A DNA stretch of 64,000 nt from positions 4,884,269 to 4,948,268 of the forward strand of contig CM055311.2 of NCBI GenBank assembly GCA_029255685.2, in the 5' to 3' direction. The notes under the pieces were generated by a model. The model had not been told where the DNA came from. It worked only from the letters and a program-made list of their open reading frames with translations, and did not search any database. This DNA is from Silene conica (lineage: Eukaryota > Streptophyta > Magnoliopsida > Caryophyllales > Caryophyllaceae). This document shows, piece by piece, positions 13,101-26,138 of the stretch (positions are counted from its first letter, which is position 1; each line of letters starts with the position of its first letter). Both the position numbers and the translations under genes were made by a program.

Positions 13101-14756
13101 GGGCTTCTCTGCAGTCAAATCTCTCACATGACACAGCAGCATCTCATCACCTCTTTTCAGGCACGACTTCAAGGTATTAATGGTGATCAGCTTTAGTTTA
13201 GGTTTCACGGAGTATCCCTTGTAGGACACTCTCACCCCCTTAGGTCCTCTTAGGGAAATTTTCCCTTGGTAACAGTCAATGTAGGCTTTATACTTTTTCA
13301 GCCAATCCATCCCCAGTATCACCTCAAAGCCACCCAGAGGAAACTCTATTAAGTTCGACTCAAAACTTACAGCTCCTACTTGGATCATTACATTGGTATA
13401 AACCCTATTACAAGCTATGGACTCCCCAGATGGTATAGTTACAGAATCGGCTATACTATCACATACATTCAAGCCTATAACCCTAGCATGCTCCGCAGAG
13501 ATAAACGAATGCGATGCACCAGAATCAAATAAAACAAAAGTAAGGGTGGAATGCACAAGAAATGTACCAGTAACAACATGAGCATCCTCCTCTGCAGCCT
13601 CCTTGCCCATCATAAACAGGGTCCCACTTTTCTTGGTTGCACTCTGGTTGACAGATGCAGCTCCACTTTGATTGCTGGCTTCAGCTAGGTTCTTCTGAAA
13701 ATTGCCATTCCCACTACCTTGGTTTCCCTGGTAGCGGTTCTGGTTATTGAAGTTATTGTAATTCCGCTGGTAGTTGCTACCTCCAGATCTGTTATTCCCA
13801 TAACCCGCATTTGGTGTTCGAAATCCACCGCCTTGATTACTCCTTTGATAACTGCTTCCCGCACTCTGAGTTCCCGACCAACAGTTTGCCTTCTTGTGCC
13901 CAATCTTCCCACACTTGAAACATGTAGGATTAGCACTGCCCGTCCCGGACATAGATCGGTTTCCACTTCTATTGCCTCCTGGTGCACTATTAGAGAAAAA
14001 GGAACGGTACTGGTTGTTTGGTTTCTTGCTCCCCGAGCCCTCAGTCGTAGACTCGGACTTCCTCTTCTCGCCCTTTGTCTTCTCCTCTTCCTTGATCATA
14101 TCAGCGAGCCTTTCTGCCTGACCAACCCTCTCATATATATCTTCCACAGTCGTGGGCTTAGTCGCCAGCATGCTTCTTTTGATATTGAGGGTCAGCCCCT
14201 TCTCAAACCTTGCTGCTAACATCTCCTGTGTGTAGCCTAAGTCAGCTACATTCTCTGCCAACTGCAAGAACTTACTGTGATATTCCTCCACAGTCATCAC
14301 TTCGGCCATTTGAAATGAATCGAACTCTGCTCGCAGCTTCCCTTTTACATGCTCCGGCACGAACTTAGAGGATAAAATTCGCTTGAACTCCTCCCAGCGT
14401 ACATATTCTGAACCGATCTCTTCTGCAGCTGCCTTGATTTCTTCTTTATTGTTATTCCACCATAACCTAGCTGTACCCTTCAGATAGAATACAGCTTGGT
14501 CCACCTTCATCGATTCTGGTACAGACAGTAGTTCGAAGATACTCTCGAACTCTCGGCACCACTCCGCAAGTAGACTCGGTGCTCCTTCCCCATCGTACTT
14601 GGTGGGGTTATGCCTAGAAATATTATTACTCATCTTAATTGAGTCAGACTGAGTGTTTGCCCCAATCCTAGCTAGGAGAGCAGCGTTCATAGCTAGCAGG
14701 CAATCGAATTCCTCTTGGGATACATTAGCAGTGTTGGGTTCTCTTCTGGGAGGCAT
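10188..14756 (-). pseudogene. Element A gag-pol polyprotein with chromodomain
   Basis: The first Met is in MPPRREPN at 14756. Gag carries a capsid domain ([12 protein letters not shown]) and a CX2CX4HX4C knuckle [14 protein letters not shown] (about 13881-13922). Next come protease [12 protein letters not shown] (near 13515), RT with [16 protein letters not shown] and FIDDILVYS (near 12510), and RNase [14 protein letters not shown]. The integrase zinc motif has [11 protein letters not shown] and is followed by a core domain. A chromodomain ([19 protein letters not shown]) closes the C-terminus; in chromoviruses it is thought to steer integration to chromatin. It is nearly whole, with about one break. 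Confidence 0.9.
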
Positions 14757-14789
14757 TTTGCTACACAAGTGACAAAATTTTATGAGCAT

Positions 14790-15354
14790 CCTAGGTCAAT
14801 TCCTATCCTGACTTGGTCTTGCTTGCATACATACTTGGTATGTAATATAATTTTTTTTTTTTTCACATACGGTTAAATCCTTATTAAAGGTCTACCTAAA
14901 GGCTTAGGGATCACCTAACCGCATGCATATATTTATACAAATCTCACTCATAGGCAAAATTAAGACATAAACTCATGTTCTCAAGGCTTAGAAATAACAC
15001 ATATATATGGCACTCATCATGTAACATCACTTTCATGCTTTACAATATACATATATACTCATCCATCTTTCAAATCATAACTTACCTCATTCCCTTGGCG
15101 CTGAAATGTTAGTACAACATATATATACGTTTCTACCTTGGGTCTTTCTTTATACTACCCACACTCTTCATCTCTCAAGGTTACCAGGTTAGACTGAAAG
15201 GGCCAGCGGCTTGGTTTGAGGGGGCCCCTAACTCATCCTAACCCTATGAGGCTCCTAACAGTTACTAACCTGGGGTTCATTTTATTTAGACACTCCTATG
15301 TTCATTATTTCCATTTTAGTTTAGGCCTGAGGATCGTTCGCTCTGATACCACTT
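14790..15354 (-). other. Element A 5' leader and primer binding site
   Basis: The - strand reads TGGTATCAGAGCGAACG from 15351 downward, three bases inside the right LTR. This matches initiator tRNA-Met. The remaining ~540 bases between primer site and gag are non-coding leader, with no other feature seen. Confidence 0.85.
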
Positions 15355-15737
15355 TGTAACACCCCCATTTACCGAGGAGCCTGAACTAGGACTTCCAGAG
15401 TAAATAGGATTGTTACCATCCTAGATAAACCAGGGTAGTAGATAATCACAGTGAAAGAAACACAGTACATTAAATATAAATGATCAAACTGAAATCTGTT
15501 ACATGGCATAACCCAAAAGCAACTGAATTATAGTAAGTGTTCAACTATGAAAATTAAGTGATCTAAAGCTAGGTAGGTCTAATCCATGTCTCTCCTCCAT
15601 GCCCAGTCCTAGTCCACCTGTCTCTTACCTGAAAGATCTACTCCCCATTCCGGATCATTGTAGGTGAACACGAATACACTGTCAACCTCGCGGTTGAGTA
15701 GGATAACGCAATATATAAAATGCAACAATGTAATAAT
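15355..15737 (-). repeat. Element A right LTR, first part
   Basis: These bases match 7569 onward with only a few differences. The LTR is interrupted at ATAAT (15733-15737) by the copia element and continues after the duplicated ATAAT at 35672-35676. Confidence 0.9.
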
Positions 15738-16737
15738 TGTGGGGAATAAAGCATGTATTCGCCCTAAACTTGCAGGATTATAATGAAAAATACAGATGTG
15801 ATTATTGTCATAAGATAAATAAAAACATGAATAGAGTACAACCTTTAGTCCTTGTGCGAAAGGCCTAAGAACAAGAATTAAAGTAAATTCCCTCCTATAA
15901 CTTGCACCCAAGACTTTGTTTGACACGATGCCGCGTGTGCTAGAAAGGCTCTCCAATTGCCTTGCAATACGGGGAGAGTTATTGAGGTTTTAGATGTGAG
16001 ATCTGAGTTTTGGGAGAAGAATGCTCTCAAAACCCTAATTGTGAGAATTGTGATTCAACAGTTAACCAAGAGTCCTGACATAAGGAGAAGGACTCTCCTT
16101 ATGTAGCCCTAGGTCGGCCGAATGGGTATGGGGTAAGAGTGGGCTTTATCCACTCTTACCTTATTCCTTTGCATGCTTCGACCCGTTTTGCTAAATATTA
16201 TTTGCGGGATTTTTATTATAAATCGTATACGTGTCATCAGGTATTAATGCAGTCGATGTATTAATAATGGCCTGATAAAATTACGATATTGTATAATTAC
16301 CCAAATTAATATAACTGTTTATATTAATACGCGAAATTAATATTTAATTAAGTATAACTGCTTATATTTAATTTACGAATTAAACATGTAATCCATATTA
16401 GCTAAAATGATTTAATCCGTATTAAATAATAATAATCTCAACATCTTATTGACTAATTTAATAGTCAATACCTCTGACTAACTGTTTAGTCGTATCCGGC
16501 ATAAATGTGACTGTATTTTCATACCTTCACATCTCTTAAACGTGTCCTATAGGTGTGACGTATAGGGACCAGTTGATCACCGCCATCCGTATGACAATAA
16601 CGTCAAACTTATCTAGCAAACCAACCGTTATTGATAAACGTGGATCAACTGGTAATAATACTGAAGTATGCCCTTGTGATCCTTAAAGAGATTTAATAAG
16701 TCATTGTACTTAATTGTCAAGGACACCAGCCCCAACA
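15738..16737 (-). repeat. Copia left LTR (3' LTR in element orientation)
   Basis: This is a 1000-base LTR matching 34735-35671. Its outer half is strongly AT-rich. Confidence 0.92.
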
Positions 16738-17591
16738 ATCTCCCACTTGTCCGTACAAGGGTATGTTCAATGACGTTATCACACTACATATGGAGGACAC
16801 AAGCTCCAACAAACTCCCACTTGTCCGTACAAGTGTAGGTGCGATAACTGATTCTCATATCCTTTTAAAATTTCTCCCACTCAATGTAAGACAATTTGCA
16901 AATGCAAAGGTCGTATCTCACAAGCGATCTGTATCAAGAGTGGTTTCCCCGACTAGAGAGTAACTTAACTGATAAAACGAATCTGTATTCGAGCATGGCC
17001 ATGCAATTCAGTTACTACTCCTCGAGTGGCCCTGAGAAATGATAAAATCCTGATAAGGGTTTGGATATTTCCCTCAACTCGAATCCTGCCGATATCGCGC
17101 AGCATGAAATAACCCAGAAAAAATCCTCTTGGCCCCTGTTACGATGACCGTGGGAAAGAAACCAAAGTTACCCAAAATCTGCCTTAATCTCAAGAGACAG
17201 TTGAAAGTCAAAAGACTCGACTCTAAGGAACACTATGGAGGTCCTATCCACGACCTGGCACCCAATGTTATAAAACATTTAGGACTCCATAACGTTGTGA
17301 CGGGGTGTCCTACGAGATATCCGTATAACTCGCCTTTGTGATTGGTCAGTCATCCGCGTGACTTATGGCTCGTTGAACCCACCATCAACCAACGTCACAA
17401 AATGATTACCTGAGTTATCAGCTCAAGTGGGTAATCAAGGACTAAAACGATGTAATGTAATTCAGTTCACTTTGTGGTGTTCAAAATTGGCGTGCAATTC
17501 CACATGAAAAACAAAACATTATATATCATAACAATGAGGTTGAATAGAGTACACGAGAAAATGAATTATTACATGAATTCATAAAAGAGTA
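16738..17591 (-). other. Copia 3' non-coding region and polypurine tract
   Basis: On the - strand CAAGTGGGAGAT (16738-16749) directly precedes the LTR. This is the common copia plus-strand primer. A second, similar TTGTCCGTACAAG/purine stretch lies about 70 bases inside. No other gene is visible in these ~850 bases. Confidence 0.75.
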
Positions 17592-18461
17592 CTACAACTT
17601 AGGAACACATCTAATTCCCATGGAATGAATGTGCCCTTTATGCTTATCACGTGGTAATGCTTTAGTGAGAGGATCAGCTATGTTGTCATCCGTAGCTATC
17701 TTATCAATAAATATCTCCTTTTACACGGACTCAGTTGTAGAATCTGCTGTAACACTCTGTTTAGAACTTTTCCAGCTGACAGCAGCGCCATTAAGAGTAA
17801 AAACGAATCCAGACTGAGATTTCGAGTCATCTCGATCCGTTTGGAAGCTAGCATCTGCGTAACCCGTGGCGCAGAGCGTTGAGTCGCCTCCATAAGTCAA
17901 TCCCCAATCTTTAGTCCTCCGTAGGTACTTAAGAATGTTTTTCACGGCCATCCAGTGTTGTTCACCTGGATGAGCTTGGAATCGACTGGTCATACTCAAT
18001 GCATATGCAACATCTGGACGTGTGCATATCATGGCATACATGATCGATCCTATTGCCGAAGCATAAGGAATCCGACTCATGCGCTCTTTCTCTTCCAATG
18101 TCTTAGCTTCTTGGGACTTGCTCAAGTGAAGCCCAGTAGTCATAGGAAGGAACCCTTTCTTGGAGTTCGTCATGCTGAATCTCTCTAGAATCTTATCTAT
18201 GTAAGACTCCTGACTGAGAGACAACATCCGTCGTGATCTATCCCTGTAGATACGGATGCCAAAAATTCTTTGTGCCTCTCCCAGATCTTTCATCTGGAAA
18301 TGGTTTTTCAACCATGCTTTAACAGAAGATAAGAGAGGTATGCCATTCCCAATCAAGAGTATGTCGTCGACATACAGTACTAGGAATACAATCTTGCTCC
18401 CACTCGACTTGATATAGAGACATGGTTCCTCGACTGGTCGAATGAAACCATTCTCTTTTAT
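17592..18461 (-). pseudogene. Copia RT C-terminal part and RNase H
   Basis: The - strand shows LYVDDILLIGNG (near 18350-18385), the RT catalytic Y-V-D-D box. It continues to NHFQMKDLGEA, YIDKILERF and RNase H motifs (CATGYADASFQTD, SKSQSGFVFTLNGAAVSWKSSKQ). The coding end appears to be near 17592, after a stretch resembling the usual copia C-terminus. It is broken, with about one break. Element B lies directly upstream and separates it from the RT N-terminus at 30146. Confidence 0.82.
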
Positions 18462-20804
18462 TGTAACACCCCCATTTATTTAAGGACCTGAACTAGGACT
18501 CCTCAAATAAATAAGAGTGTTACCATCTCGGTTTCCCGAGGCAGTAGATACAAAGGAAGATAAACAGTACTTTAAATAAAAGTTAACTCAAGTCATGATC
18601 TTACAACTGTAACAAAAGGTCTTAACAACGTAATTAAAGTACAACTCAATTAAACTGACTAAGGCGGTCTAGACATCTAAACTGGTCCGGATCCAAGCTC
18701 TTTCTCCCATAGCTCCCCTTTAGTCTCAGCACCTGTCATTCTGCTCCCCAAAATTGGTTCATCACAGGTGATCACGAATACACAGGGTCAACCACAAGGT
18801 TGAGTAGGTAAAGAATAACATAACAATATAATTAATAAACTCCGCACCGATCCAACGCCAATAAACTCCGCACCGATCCAACACCATATATATATACTCC
18901 GCACCGATCCAACGCCATGTATACTCCGCACCGATCCAACTCCATATATATACTCCGCACCGATCCAACTCCACATCACAAGGCCCAATATGTATATATA
19001 AATATATTCGCATCATATGATAACATGGAATAAGATCACAACTCAATATAATGACCACAGGATATTAGGTAGCAAACATGCTTAATGCCAACTGAGAATA
19101 GATCACATTATTATAACCAGTACTTTCCCCTACCTGAAATAGTGGGCAACGCAGATAAACCCGAGGCTTGTTAGAAATGTTCCACGCGAAACCCGCTACC
19201 TAAACAAATATTACTTAATTAATAAACACCCTAAAACTCGTAAAACATACATACACATTCTATTTATGGACACCCCCTATATATAGAAAGCTCCCAACAA
19301 TAGTAACTCCTTAAAATAATAGGCACTTTGATTTTGAAATTCAAATTTGAGTCTTTACCATAAATAAGATTCCACCCATAAATACTAACTATATCACAAA
19401 ACCATTCCTTAGTTAAAATAATATAAATACTACTATTAACCACATTACCAAAATATTTAAATGTATTTATGTAAATAATCTTAATAGGATTAAATAATAA
19501 AAAGGAGAAGAATTGAAAGAAAATAAAAAGAAGCAACAAAAACAACACAAACAGCCCCCCAACTAAACCCGCGACTCCCTAGCCAACAACCACCCTACAG
19601 CGCCACCTAGACACGTCCAACCACCACTGGCGGCCACCGACCAAACACCCCGACTGCATACTACCACCACAACCACTCGCCAACAGACCGACCACCGCCG
19701 GCGAGTTGAACCACGGCCTGGATCAGGCCTGGTTCCTCTCCTACTGTTCTGACCACGCGACTTCAACCCCCACCACGACGCCGTCTCAGCCACCACTACC
19801 AGCCACCGTGACCACCAACATCACCCCTGAACTCCAGACTCTAGACATGGTGGTAACATTGCACTGACCTCCCCCGAGTCCTCAATGTTACCACCCCCAA
19901 ACACCCATGAACCCGACCAAGACAAACATTACTGGACAACCACCGTTACACCCTCACAACCCCTCCTGACAAACAACCCCGTACCACCACGACCAGACAC
20001 CACCATACCCCGAGACCACCACCACGTGAAACCCCCAAACACCATCTATCTAAATACCCAGAGACCCAAAACGAGAGACTTAAAACAAAACTAGAAACTG
20101 TTCACAAAAACGCACCCAGACCAAACAACTGTTGAAGACGTGTTATTCCCTTTCCCTGTCCCTGTGTTTACCACCCTCGAACATAAGTAAAAACACCCCA
20201 CGACACAACTCTAAGGACTAAAATGTACTCTTAACATAGTATAGTGTAAACTCATGTAAAAACAACCAGTAGAACACGCGTTTACAAACCCTTAAACAAG
20301 CGACAGAGACTAAGCATAGAACTGAGTTTACAGAGATCGTGGTGATCATACCAGTTTCTTGGCCTGATCGAGACACCCTAGGACGGCTCACCACCACCGT
20401 GTGCAGGTCTCTTTTCTTCTCTAAGGGGGCGGCTAGGTTATGGTGAAGTGAGATCTGATTATGAGTAGGGTTTAGGTTAAGAAAAAGCTACTATATATGG
20501 CGGCATATAGAGGGGGGTGTTCGCTGCTCTATAACAATCCGTGTGGGCTGTCTCTTGTCACACATTTCGAGGCCCACACTAGGCACCCATCAGGTCTCAA
20601 GTTCGACCCCTACTAACCCCATACTACCACTATTAACATCAAGTAACTCGATTCCCATTTCGAATCCCACTGACGGCTAAAACGCCTATCAAAACATGAG
20701 TGTGCGCAAGCTTATAAAACGAACATTTTACGAATAACTCCTCGCTTAACTATAACAATCGCCCAAGAATTACCAAAATATAAATAAAATTCCGGGTTAT
20801 TACA
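18462..20804 (-). repeat. Element B left LTR
   Basis: This 2343-base LTR begins TGTAACACCCCC and ends GGGTTATTACA, identical by eye to 26139-28481. It contains a minisatellite near 18840-18974. No host gene is seen in it. Confidence 0.92.
18840..18974. repeat. Minisatellite in element B LTR, five copies of a CTCCGCACCGATCCAAC core
   Basis: Five copies of CTCCGCACCGATCCAAC are separated by short variable spacers (TA-rich or GCCAATAAA). Unit spacing is about 24-33 bases. The second LTR carries the same array at 26517-26651. Confidence 0.85.
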
Positions 20805-20983
20805 GTCTTCCCCCCTTAGATTGAACTTCGTCCCGAAGTTCACCCATACCTAGGTGTCAAAACAAACAACTCAAACGAACCTGAACCCCACAACTATCAC
20901 ACAAAGCAATCAAAAACTTGTTCAAAACACAGAATGTTACACTCCACCCCTCTTAAAGAAAAGTTACGTCCGCGTAACTTACC
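20805..20983 (-). other. Element B 3' non-coding segment with polypurine tract
   Basis: The - strand AAGGGGGGAAGAC (20805-20817) abuts the LTR and is the likely plus-strand primer. It is closely similar to that of element A. Confidence 0.8.
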
Positions 20984-23900
20984 TCAACCAAAAAGATGTG
21001 GGTAACGCTCCCTCATAGCTGCCTCAGGCTCCCACGTAGCTTCTTCCTGATTATGGTTGGTCCACAAGACCTTCACTAAGGACGTCTCCCCATTGCGAGT
21101 TTTCCGCACCTTCCTGTCTAGGATTTCTTTCGGAGTCTCGATGTACGACAACTGTTCATCCACCTCAATCACCTCGTGCTGAAGTACATGCGATGGGTCA
21201 CTCACATATTTCCTCAACTGGGACACATGGAACACATTATGGACCTTGGATAGGGTTGGAGGCAAAGCTAAGCGGTATGCCACCTCTCCAACTCTGTCCA
21301 AGACCTCAAATGGTCCAATAAATTTTTGACTCAGTTTACCACGCTTGCCGAATCTCATCACCCCTTTCATTGGAGAGACTTTCAGTAGTACTTTCTCTCC
21401 GGCCTCAAATGAAATATCGCTCCTCTTCAGATCGGCATAACTCTTCTGTCTATCCTGAGCGGCCCTCATTCTCTGTCGAATAATCCGAACCTGCTCTACC
21501 ATCTCCTGGATCATATCTGGCCCCAATGTCACAACATCAGCTCGATCATCCCAACACACAGGGCTCCGACACTTCCTTCCATACAGAGCCTCGAAAGGGG
21601 CCATGCCTATGCTTGCATGGTAACTGTTATTATAAGAAAACTCGATCAACCCCAGTCGATCCTCCCAAGATCCTCCGAACTCTAGTACACAAGCTCTCAA
21701 CATATCCTCAAGAGTCTGAATCGTCCTCTCAGTCTGACCATCTGTAGCCGGATGGAAAGCTGTACTCATCTTCAACTGGGTACCCAAAGCAGTCTGCAGC
21801 TCCTGCCAAATTCTGGATATAAACCTCGAGTCCCGATCTGAAACAATATCCTTGGGTACGCCATGCAGTTTGACCACATTCTGAACATACGACTTAGCCA
21901 ACTCAGCTTTACTCCAGGTGTCTTTCATCGGGATAAAGTGAGCTGACTTAGTTAAACGATCCACAATCACCCAAATCATGTTGTTGCCCCTCTGAGTGCG
22001 AGGCAACCCCACGATAAAGTCCATCGAAATATTCTCCCACTTCCACTCTGGCACATCCAACGGTTGAACTTTCCCTTGAGGTCTCTTATGCTCCCCTTTC
22101 ACCCTCTGACAAGTCAAACATCTCGACACAAACTCTGCGACTTCCTTCTTCATATTAGGCCACCAAAACGTCTTCTTAAGATCCTTATACAACTTATCAC
22201 CCCCTGGGTGAACAGAATAAGGAGTAGCATGAGCTTTAGTCAGGATCTTCTTCTTTAGCTCCTCAACACTCGGTACACACCATCGCCCACTGAACCTCAA
22301 ACTACCATCGGTATGGATACTGAACTTGGATGACTCATCACCATTTCCATTCTCCACCATCAAACGCCACTTCTGGATTCTCTCATCGTTCTGTTGTAAC
22401 TCCCGAATCTCCCCATACAACTCAGGCTCCACTGTCAAGTCACCAAGAGTGTCCCCTTTCCGGATCATGAATATTCCCATCTCCCTTAGTTCACCATACA
22501 ACCTCCCTCTCGATCTGGCACAATCCAAAGCATGTATTGACTTCCTACTTAAAGCGTCAGCTACCACATTTGCCTTGCCTTCGTGGTAGACAATCTGCAT
22601 ATCATAATCCCCGATCAACTCTATCCACCTCCTCTGCCTCATGTTCAACTCTTTCTGGGTGTAGATATACTTCAGGCTCTTATGATCTGAAAACACCTTA
22701 AAAGTGGCTCCATAAAGGTAATGACGCCACAATTTCAGTGCAAAGACCACAGCGCCCAACTCCAAATCATGAGTCGGATAATTCTCCTCGTAGGTCTTCA
22801 ACTGGCGAGAAGCATACGCGATCACTCTACCGTTCTGCATTAGCACACAACCCAACCCATGCTTTGAAGCATCGGTGTATACTTCAAAATTATCACTCCC
22901 AACTGGTAAGGCCAGGATAGGAGCTGTTGTCAGGCGTTCCTTAAGGGTTAGGAATGCCTTCTCACAACTCTCATCCCAGATATAACGGTTCTCTTTCCTC
23001 ATCAACGACGTCAACGGCTTCGCTATCTTTGAAAAATCTTTGACAAATCTCCGGTAATAACCAGCTAAACCCAGAAAGCTTCGAATCTCACTCACATTCT
23101 TCGGACTCTGCCACTTAGTCACTGCCTCGATCTTACTAGGGTCAACAGCCACCCCCTCTTTTGAAATTACATGCCCCAGAAACGCCACTTCCTCCAACCA
23201 GAACTCACACTTGCTCAACTTAGCATTGAGCTTATGCTCTTCCAAGGTCTGAAGTACTTTCCTCAAATGCTCTTCGTGCTCCTCCGCATTCTTGGAATAT
23301 ACCAGGATATCATCGATAAATACCACCACGAACTTGTCGAGATACGGGCTAAAGACCCGATTCATCAAGTCCATGAACACAGCTGGAGCATTAGTCAATC
23401 CAAAGGGCATAACCACAAATTCATAGTGGCCATACCTCGTTCGGAAAGCGGTCTTCGGAATATCTTCATCCTTTATCCTCAATTGATGATACCCGGATCT
23501 CAAATCAATCTTGGAGAAAACCCCCGCTCCACTTAACTGATCGAACAGGTCGTCAATTCTCGGCAACGGATAACGATTCTTGATGGTTACATTATTCAGT
23601 TCTCGGTAGTCAACACACAACCTCAAACTCCCATCCTTCTTTTTCACAAATAACACAGGTGCTCCCCAAGGTGACACACTGGGTCGGATGAATCCCTTCT
23701 CAGCTAGTTCATCCAACTGTTTCTTCAACTCCTCCATCTCTTTCGGTCCCATACGGTACGGTGATTTAGATATTGGTCCCGCCCCTGGTTTTAGGTCGAT
23801 GGAGAACTCCACTTCCCTCCTTGGCGGTAACCCCGGAACGTCGTCACGAAAAACTCCCTCGAACTCCCGTACCACAGGTATCTCACTAGTCTTGGGGGTC

Positions 23901-25585
23901 TCAGCCTCACAATTCCACATTTGACACAGAATCAGACTCTCTCCTTTCCTCAAGCTCGATTTCAAGGTGTTGACAGATATGAATTTGATCTTTGGTTTGA
24001 CTCTATACCCCTTGTAGGATACCCTCACCCCTTTGGGTCCCTTCAAGGAAATTTTCTTTTGATGACAGTCGATAAAAGCTCGATACTTCCCTAGCCAGTC
24101 CATCCCCAAAATCACCTCAAAGCCCCCCAGAGGAAACTCTATGAGGTCACAATAGAAAATTGCTTCCCCGATTTTGATGGGTACACTACCATATACTCTA
24201 TTACAGACTACCGACTCGCCTGATGGTATGGTCACTGGATCCGCGATCCAATCAAACCTCTCAAGTCCCAAAGCCTTAACATGATCTCTAGACACAAACG
24301 AATGGGTGGCACCAGAATCGAAAAGTACAAAGGTAGGTCTAGAGTTTACAAGAAAAGTACCGGTAACCACATGAGCATCCTCCTGAGCTGCCTGCTTTCC
24401 CATGGCAAAGAGCTTGCCACTGGACTTGACTCCACTCTGGCTGGCAGTAGATGTTCCAGCCTGCTGATTTCCTGTCGTCCCCGTCTTGTTGTTGTTCCCA
24501 CTTCCATTGTACTGATTCTGATATGAACGGTTCTGATTGCTGTTGTTGTAATTCCTCTGATAGTTGCTGCTGCCTCCAGACTTCGCACCCCCACCATAGT
24601 TTGTCATGGGTGTGCGATAGTCACTGCTGCCATAGGACTGAGTGCGAGGTCCCTGGTATCCGGATGTAGGTGTACGATAGCCCCCGGACTGATTTCCTCC
24701 AGACGAACGACACACCGCCTGCTTATGTCCCCTCTTTCCGCAGCCAAAACACACAATTCCTGCCGAACCACTGCCAGAAATCCCACTCATGTGATTACTC
24801 CCACTCTGGTTTCTCCCACCACCAGAGGCACTACTCCCGAAGTACCCACTGAACTTGTTATTACTTTGCTTTTTCGATCCTGAACCCTCAGCTACTGTTT
24901 CAGCTTTTCTCTTTTCTGTCTTGGACTGTTTGTCCTTTTTGATCATGTCCGAAAGCCTCTCCGCCGCCCCAGCCCGTAAATAGATGTCACGGATTGTGGT
25001 GGGCGGAGCTGCAATCAGTCTCTTTTTGATGGCGATTGATAAACCCCTCTCAAATTTCATGGCTAGCATAGCATCGTCGAAACCCATGTCTCCCACGTAG
25101 TGCACCAACTGGATGAACTTCCTGTAGTACGCCTCTACGGTCATGTCCTCCGACATCTGGAATGAGTCGAACTCTTCCCTCAGCTTGCTCTTTTGGAATT
25201 CTGGTAAAAACGCTTCGTTCAGAACCCCCTTGAATGCTTCCCACGGAACAAACGCGGATCCACCCTCTATAGCTGCTTCCCGAAGCTCTCCCTTATTCGC
25301 GGTCCACCAGTCTCCCGCCATACCCCTCAGATAGTGGGCAGCCTGGTCTACCATCAATTCTTCTGGGCAGTCCACCAACTCGAACAGGTTACCGAATTCT
25401 CTGCACCAGGCCCCCAGCAAATGAGGCTCACCCTCCCCGGTGAAATGGGTGGGTTGGTGCCTTGCAATTATCGTGCTCATTTTCGCGGAGTCCATTCGTT
25501 TAGCCTTTAGAGTCGCAATCTCAGCTCGTAATAGATCTAACTCCTCTTGTGTGATGTTAGTGAGGTTGTCTCTTCGCGGAGGCAT
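20984..25585 (-). CDS. Element B gag-pol polyprotein with chromodomain, looks whole
   Basis: I place the start at [10 protein letters not shown] (25585), because sister element A begins the same way; that gives about 1533 residues. Gag has [12 protein letters not shown] and a knuckle [14 protein letters not shown] (near 24695-24755), then protease [14 protein letters not shown] has [16 protein letters not shown] and FIDDILVYS, and RNase H has [13 protein letters not shown]. The integrase has [11 protein letters not shown] and a core ([18 protein letters not shown]). The C-terminus carries a chromodomain ([17 protein letters not shown]). No host function; it encodes element replication proteins. 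Confidence 0.92.
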   Translation of the reverse strand: MPPRRDNLTNITQEELDLLRAEIATLKAKRMDSAKMSTIIARHQPTHFTGEGEPHLLGAWCREFGNLFELVDCPEELMVDQAAHYLRGMAGDWWTANKGELREAAIEGGSAFVPWEAFKGVLNEAFLPEFQKSKLREEFDSFQMSEDMTVEAYYRKFIQLVHYVGDMGFDDAMLAMKFERGLSIAIKKRLIAAPPTTIRDIYLRAGAAERLSDMIKKDKQSKTEKRKAETVAEGSGSKKQSNNKFSGYFGSSASGGGRNQSGSNHMSGISGSGSAGIVCFGCGKRGHKQAVCRSSGGNQSGGYRTPTSGYQGPRTQSYGSSDYRTPMTNYGGGAKSGGSSNYQRNYNNSNQNRSYQNQYNGSGNNNKTGTTGNQQAGTSTASQSGVKSSGKLFAMGKQAAQEDAHVVTGTFLVNSRPTFVLFDSGATHSFVSRDHVKALGLERFDWIADPVTIPSGESVVCNRVYGSVPIKIGEAIFYCDLIEFPLGGFEVILGMDWLGKYRAFIDCHQKKISLKGPKGVRVSYKGYRVKPKIKFISVNTLKSSLRKGESLILCQMWNCEAETPKTSEIPVVREFEGVFRDDVPGLPPRREVEFSIDLKPGAGPISKSPYRMGPKEMEELKKQLDELAEKGFIRPSVSPWGAPVLFVKKKDGSLRLCVDYRELNNVTIKNRYPLPRIDDLFDQLSGAGVFSKIDLRSGYHQLRIKDEDIPKTAFRTRYGHYEFVVMPFGLTNAPAVFMDLMNRVFSPYLDKFVVVFIDDILVYSKNAEEHEEHLRKVLQTLEEHKLNAKLSKCEFWLEEVAFLGHVISKEGVAVDPSKIEAVTKWQSPKNVSEIRSFLGLAGYYRRFVKDFSKIAKPLTSLMRKENRYIWDESCEKAFLTLKERLTTAPILALPVGSDNFEVYTDASKHGLGCVLMQNGRVIAYASRQLKTYEENYPTHDLELGAVVFALKLWRHYLYGATFKVFSDHKSLKYIYTQKELNMRQRRWIELIGDYDMQIVYHEGKANVVADALSRKSIHALDCARSRGRLYGELREMGIFMIRKGDTLGDLTVEPELYGEIRELQQNDERIQKWRLMVENGNGDESSKFSIHTDGSLRFSGRWCVPSVEELKKKILTKAHATPYSVHPGGDKLYKDLKKTFWWPNMKKEVAEFVSRCLTCQRVKGEHKRPQGKVQPLDVPEWKWENISMDFIVGLPRTQRGNNMIWVIVDRLTKSAHFIPMKDTWSKAELAKSYVQNVVKLHGVPKDIVSDRDSRFISRIWQELQTALGTQLKMSTAFHPATDGQTERTIQTLEDMLRACVLEFGGSWEDRLGLIEFSYNNSYHASIGMAPFEALYGRKCRSPVCWDDRADVVTLGPDMIQEMVEQVRIIRQRMRAAQDRQKSYADLKRSDISFEAGEKVLLKVSPMKGVMRFGKRGKLSQKFIGPFEVLDRVGEVAYRLALPPTLSKVHNVFHVSQLRKYVSDPSHVLQHEVIEVDEQLSYIETPKEILDRKVRKTRNGETSLVKVLWTNHNQEEATWEPEAAMRERYPHLFG

Positions 25586-26138
25586 ACTATAATACGACAG
25601 AAAAATGAATGAGTCCCGACTCGTGTGGGTACCCATTAAGATTAGGGCTAAGATCCCTAAACGATTAAGTCTAGCATCAATTATCAGATTGAGTACTACA
25701 AAATTATAACATGGCTCGGGATCACATAACCGCATATCACTAGACATGATGCGAAAGGAAAAGAAAGCATTTACTGTCATGTTTCAAGATACTTCACATA
25801 ACCACATAAGTTCACAATTCTTTTATCCACAAATAAAATCCCTTTTCATGTTCATGCCCCTCCCGGCTATTACAATAGTCACGAAATTCTCATACTTATC
25901 ACTGTATGCTATTACTTTCACCACCTCTTATTCTACCCTTTTTCTCTCGTATATGCACTCTGGGTTCCCGGGTAAAACTGATAGGGCCTATGGTTCGGTG
26001 TGAGGGGGCCCCAGACTCATACTTCCCCTTTAGTGTGCTCCTAACAGTCCTATCCCGGGGGTTCATTTTATTTAGACTCTCCTACATTCATTAGGTTCAT
26101 TAGGTTAGGCCTGAGGATCGTTCGCTCTGATACCACTT
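25586..26138 (-). other. Element B leader and tRNA-Met primer binding site
   Basis: TGGTATCAGAGCGAACG is read on the - strand from 26135, three bases inside the LTR at 26139. The rest is non-coding leader, comparable in length to that of element A. Confidence 0.85.

Noticed and set aside
18762-19058. Open frame with repeated W-I-G-A-E units
   Set aside because: It is the LTR minisatellite read through by chance, and occurs in both LTR copies without coding support.
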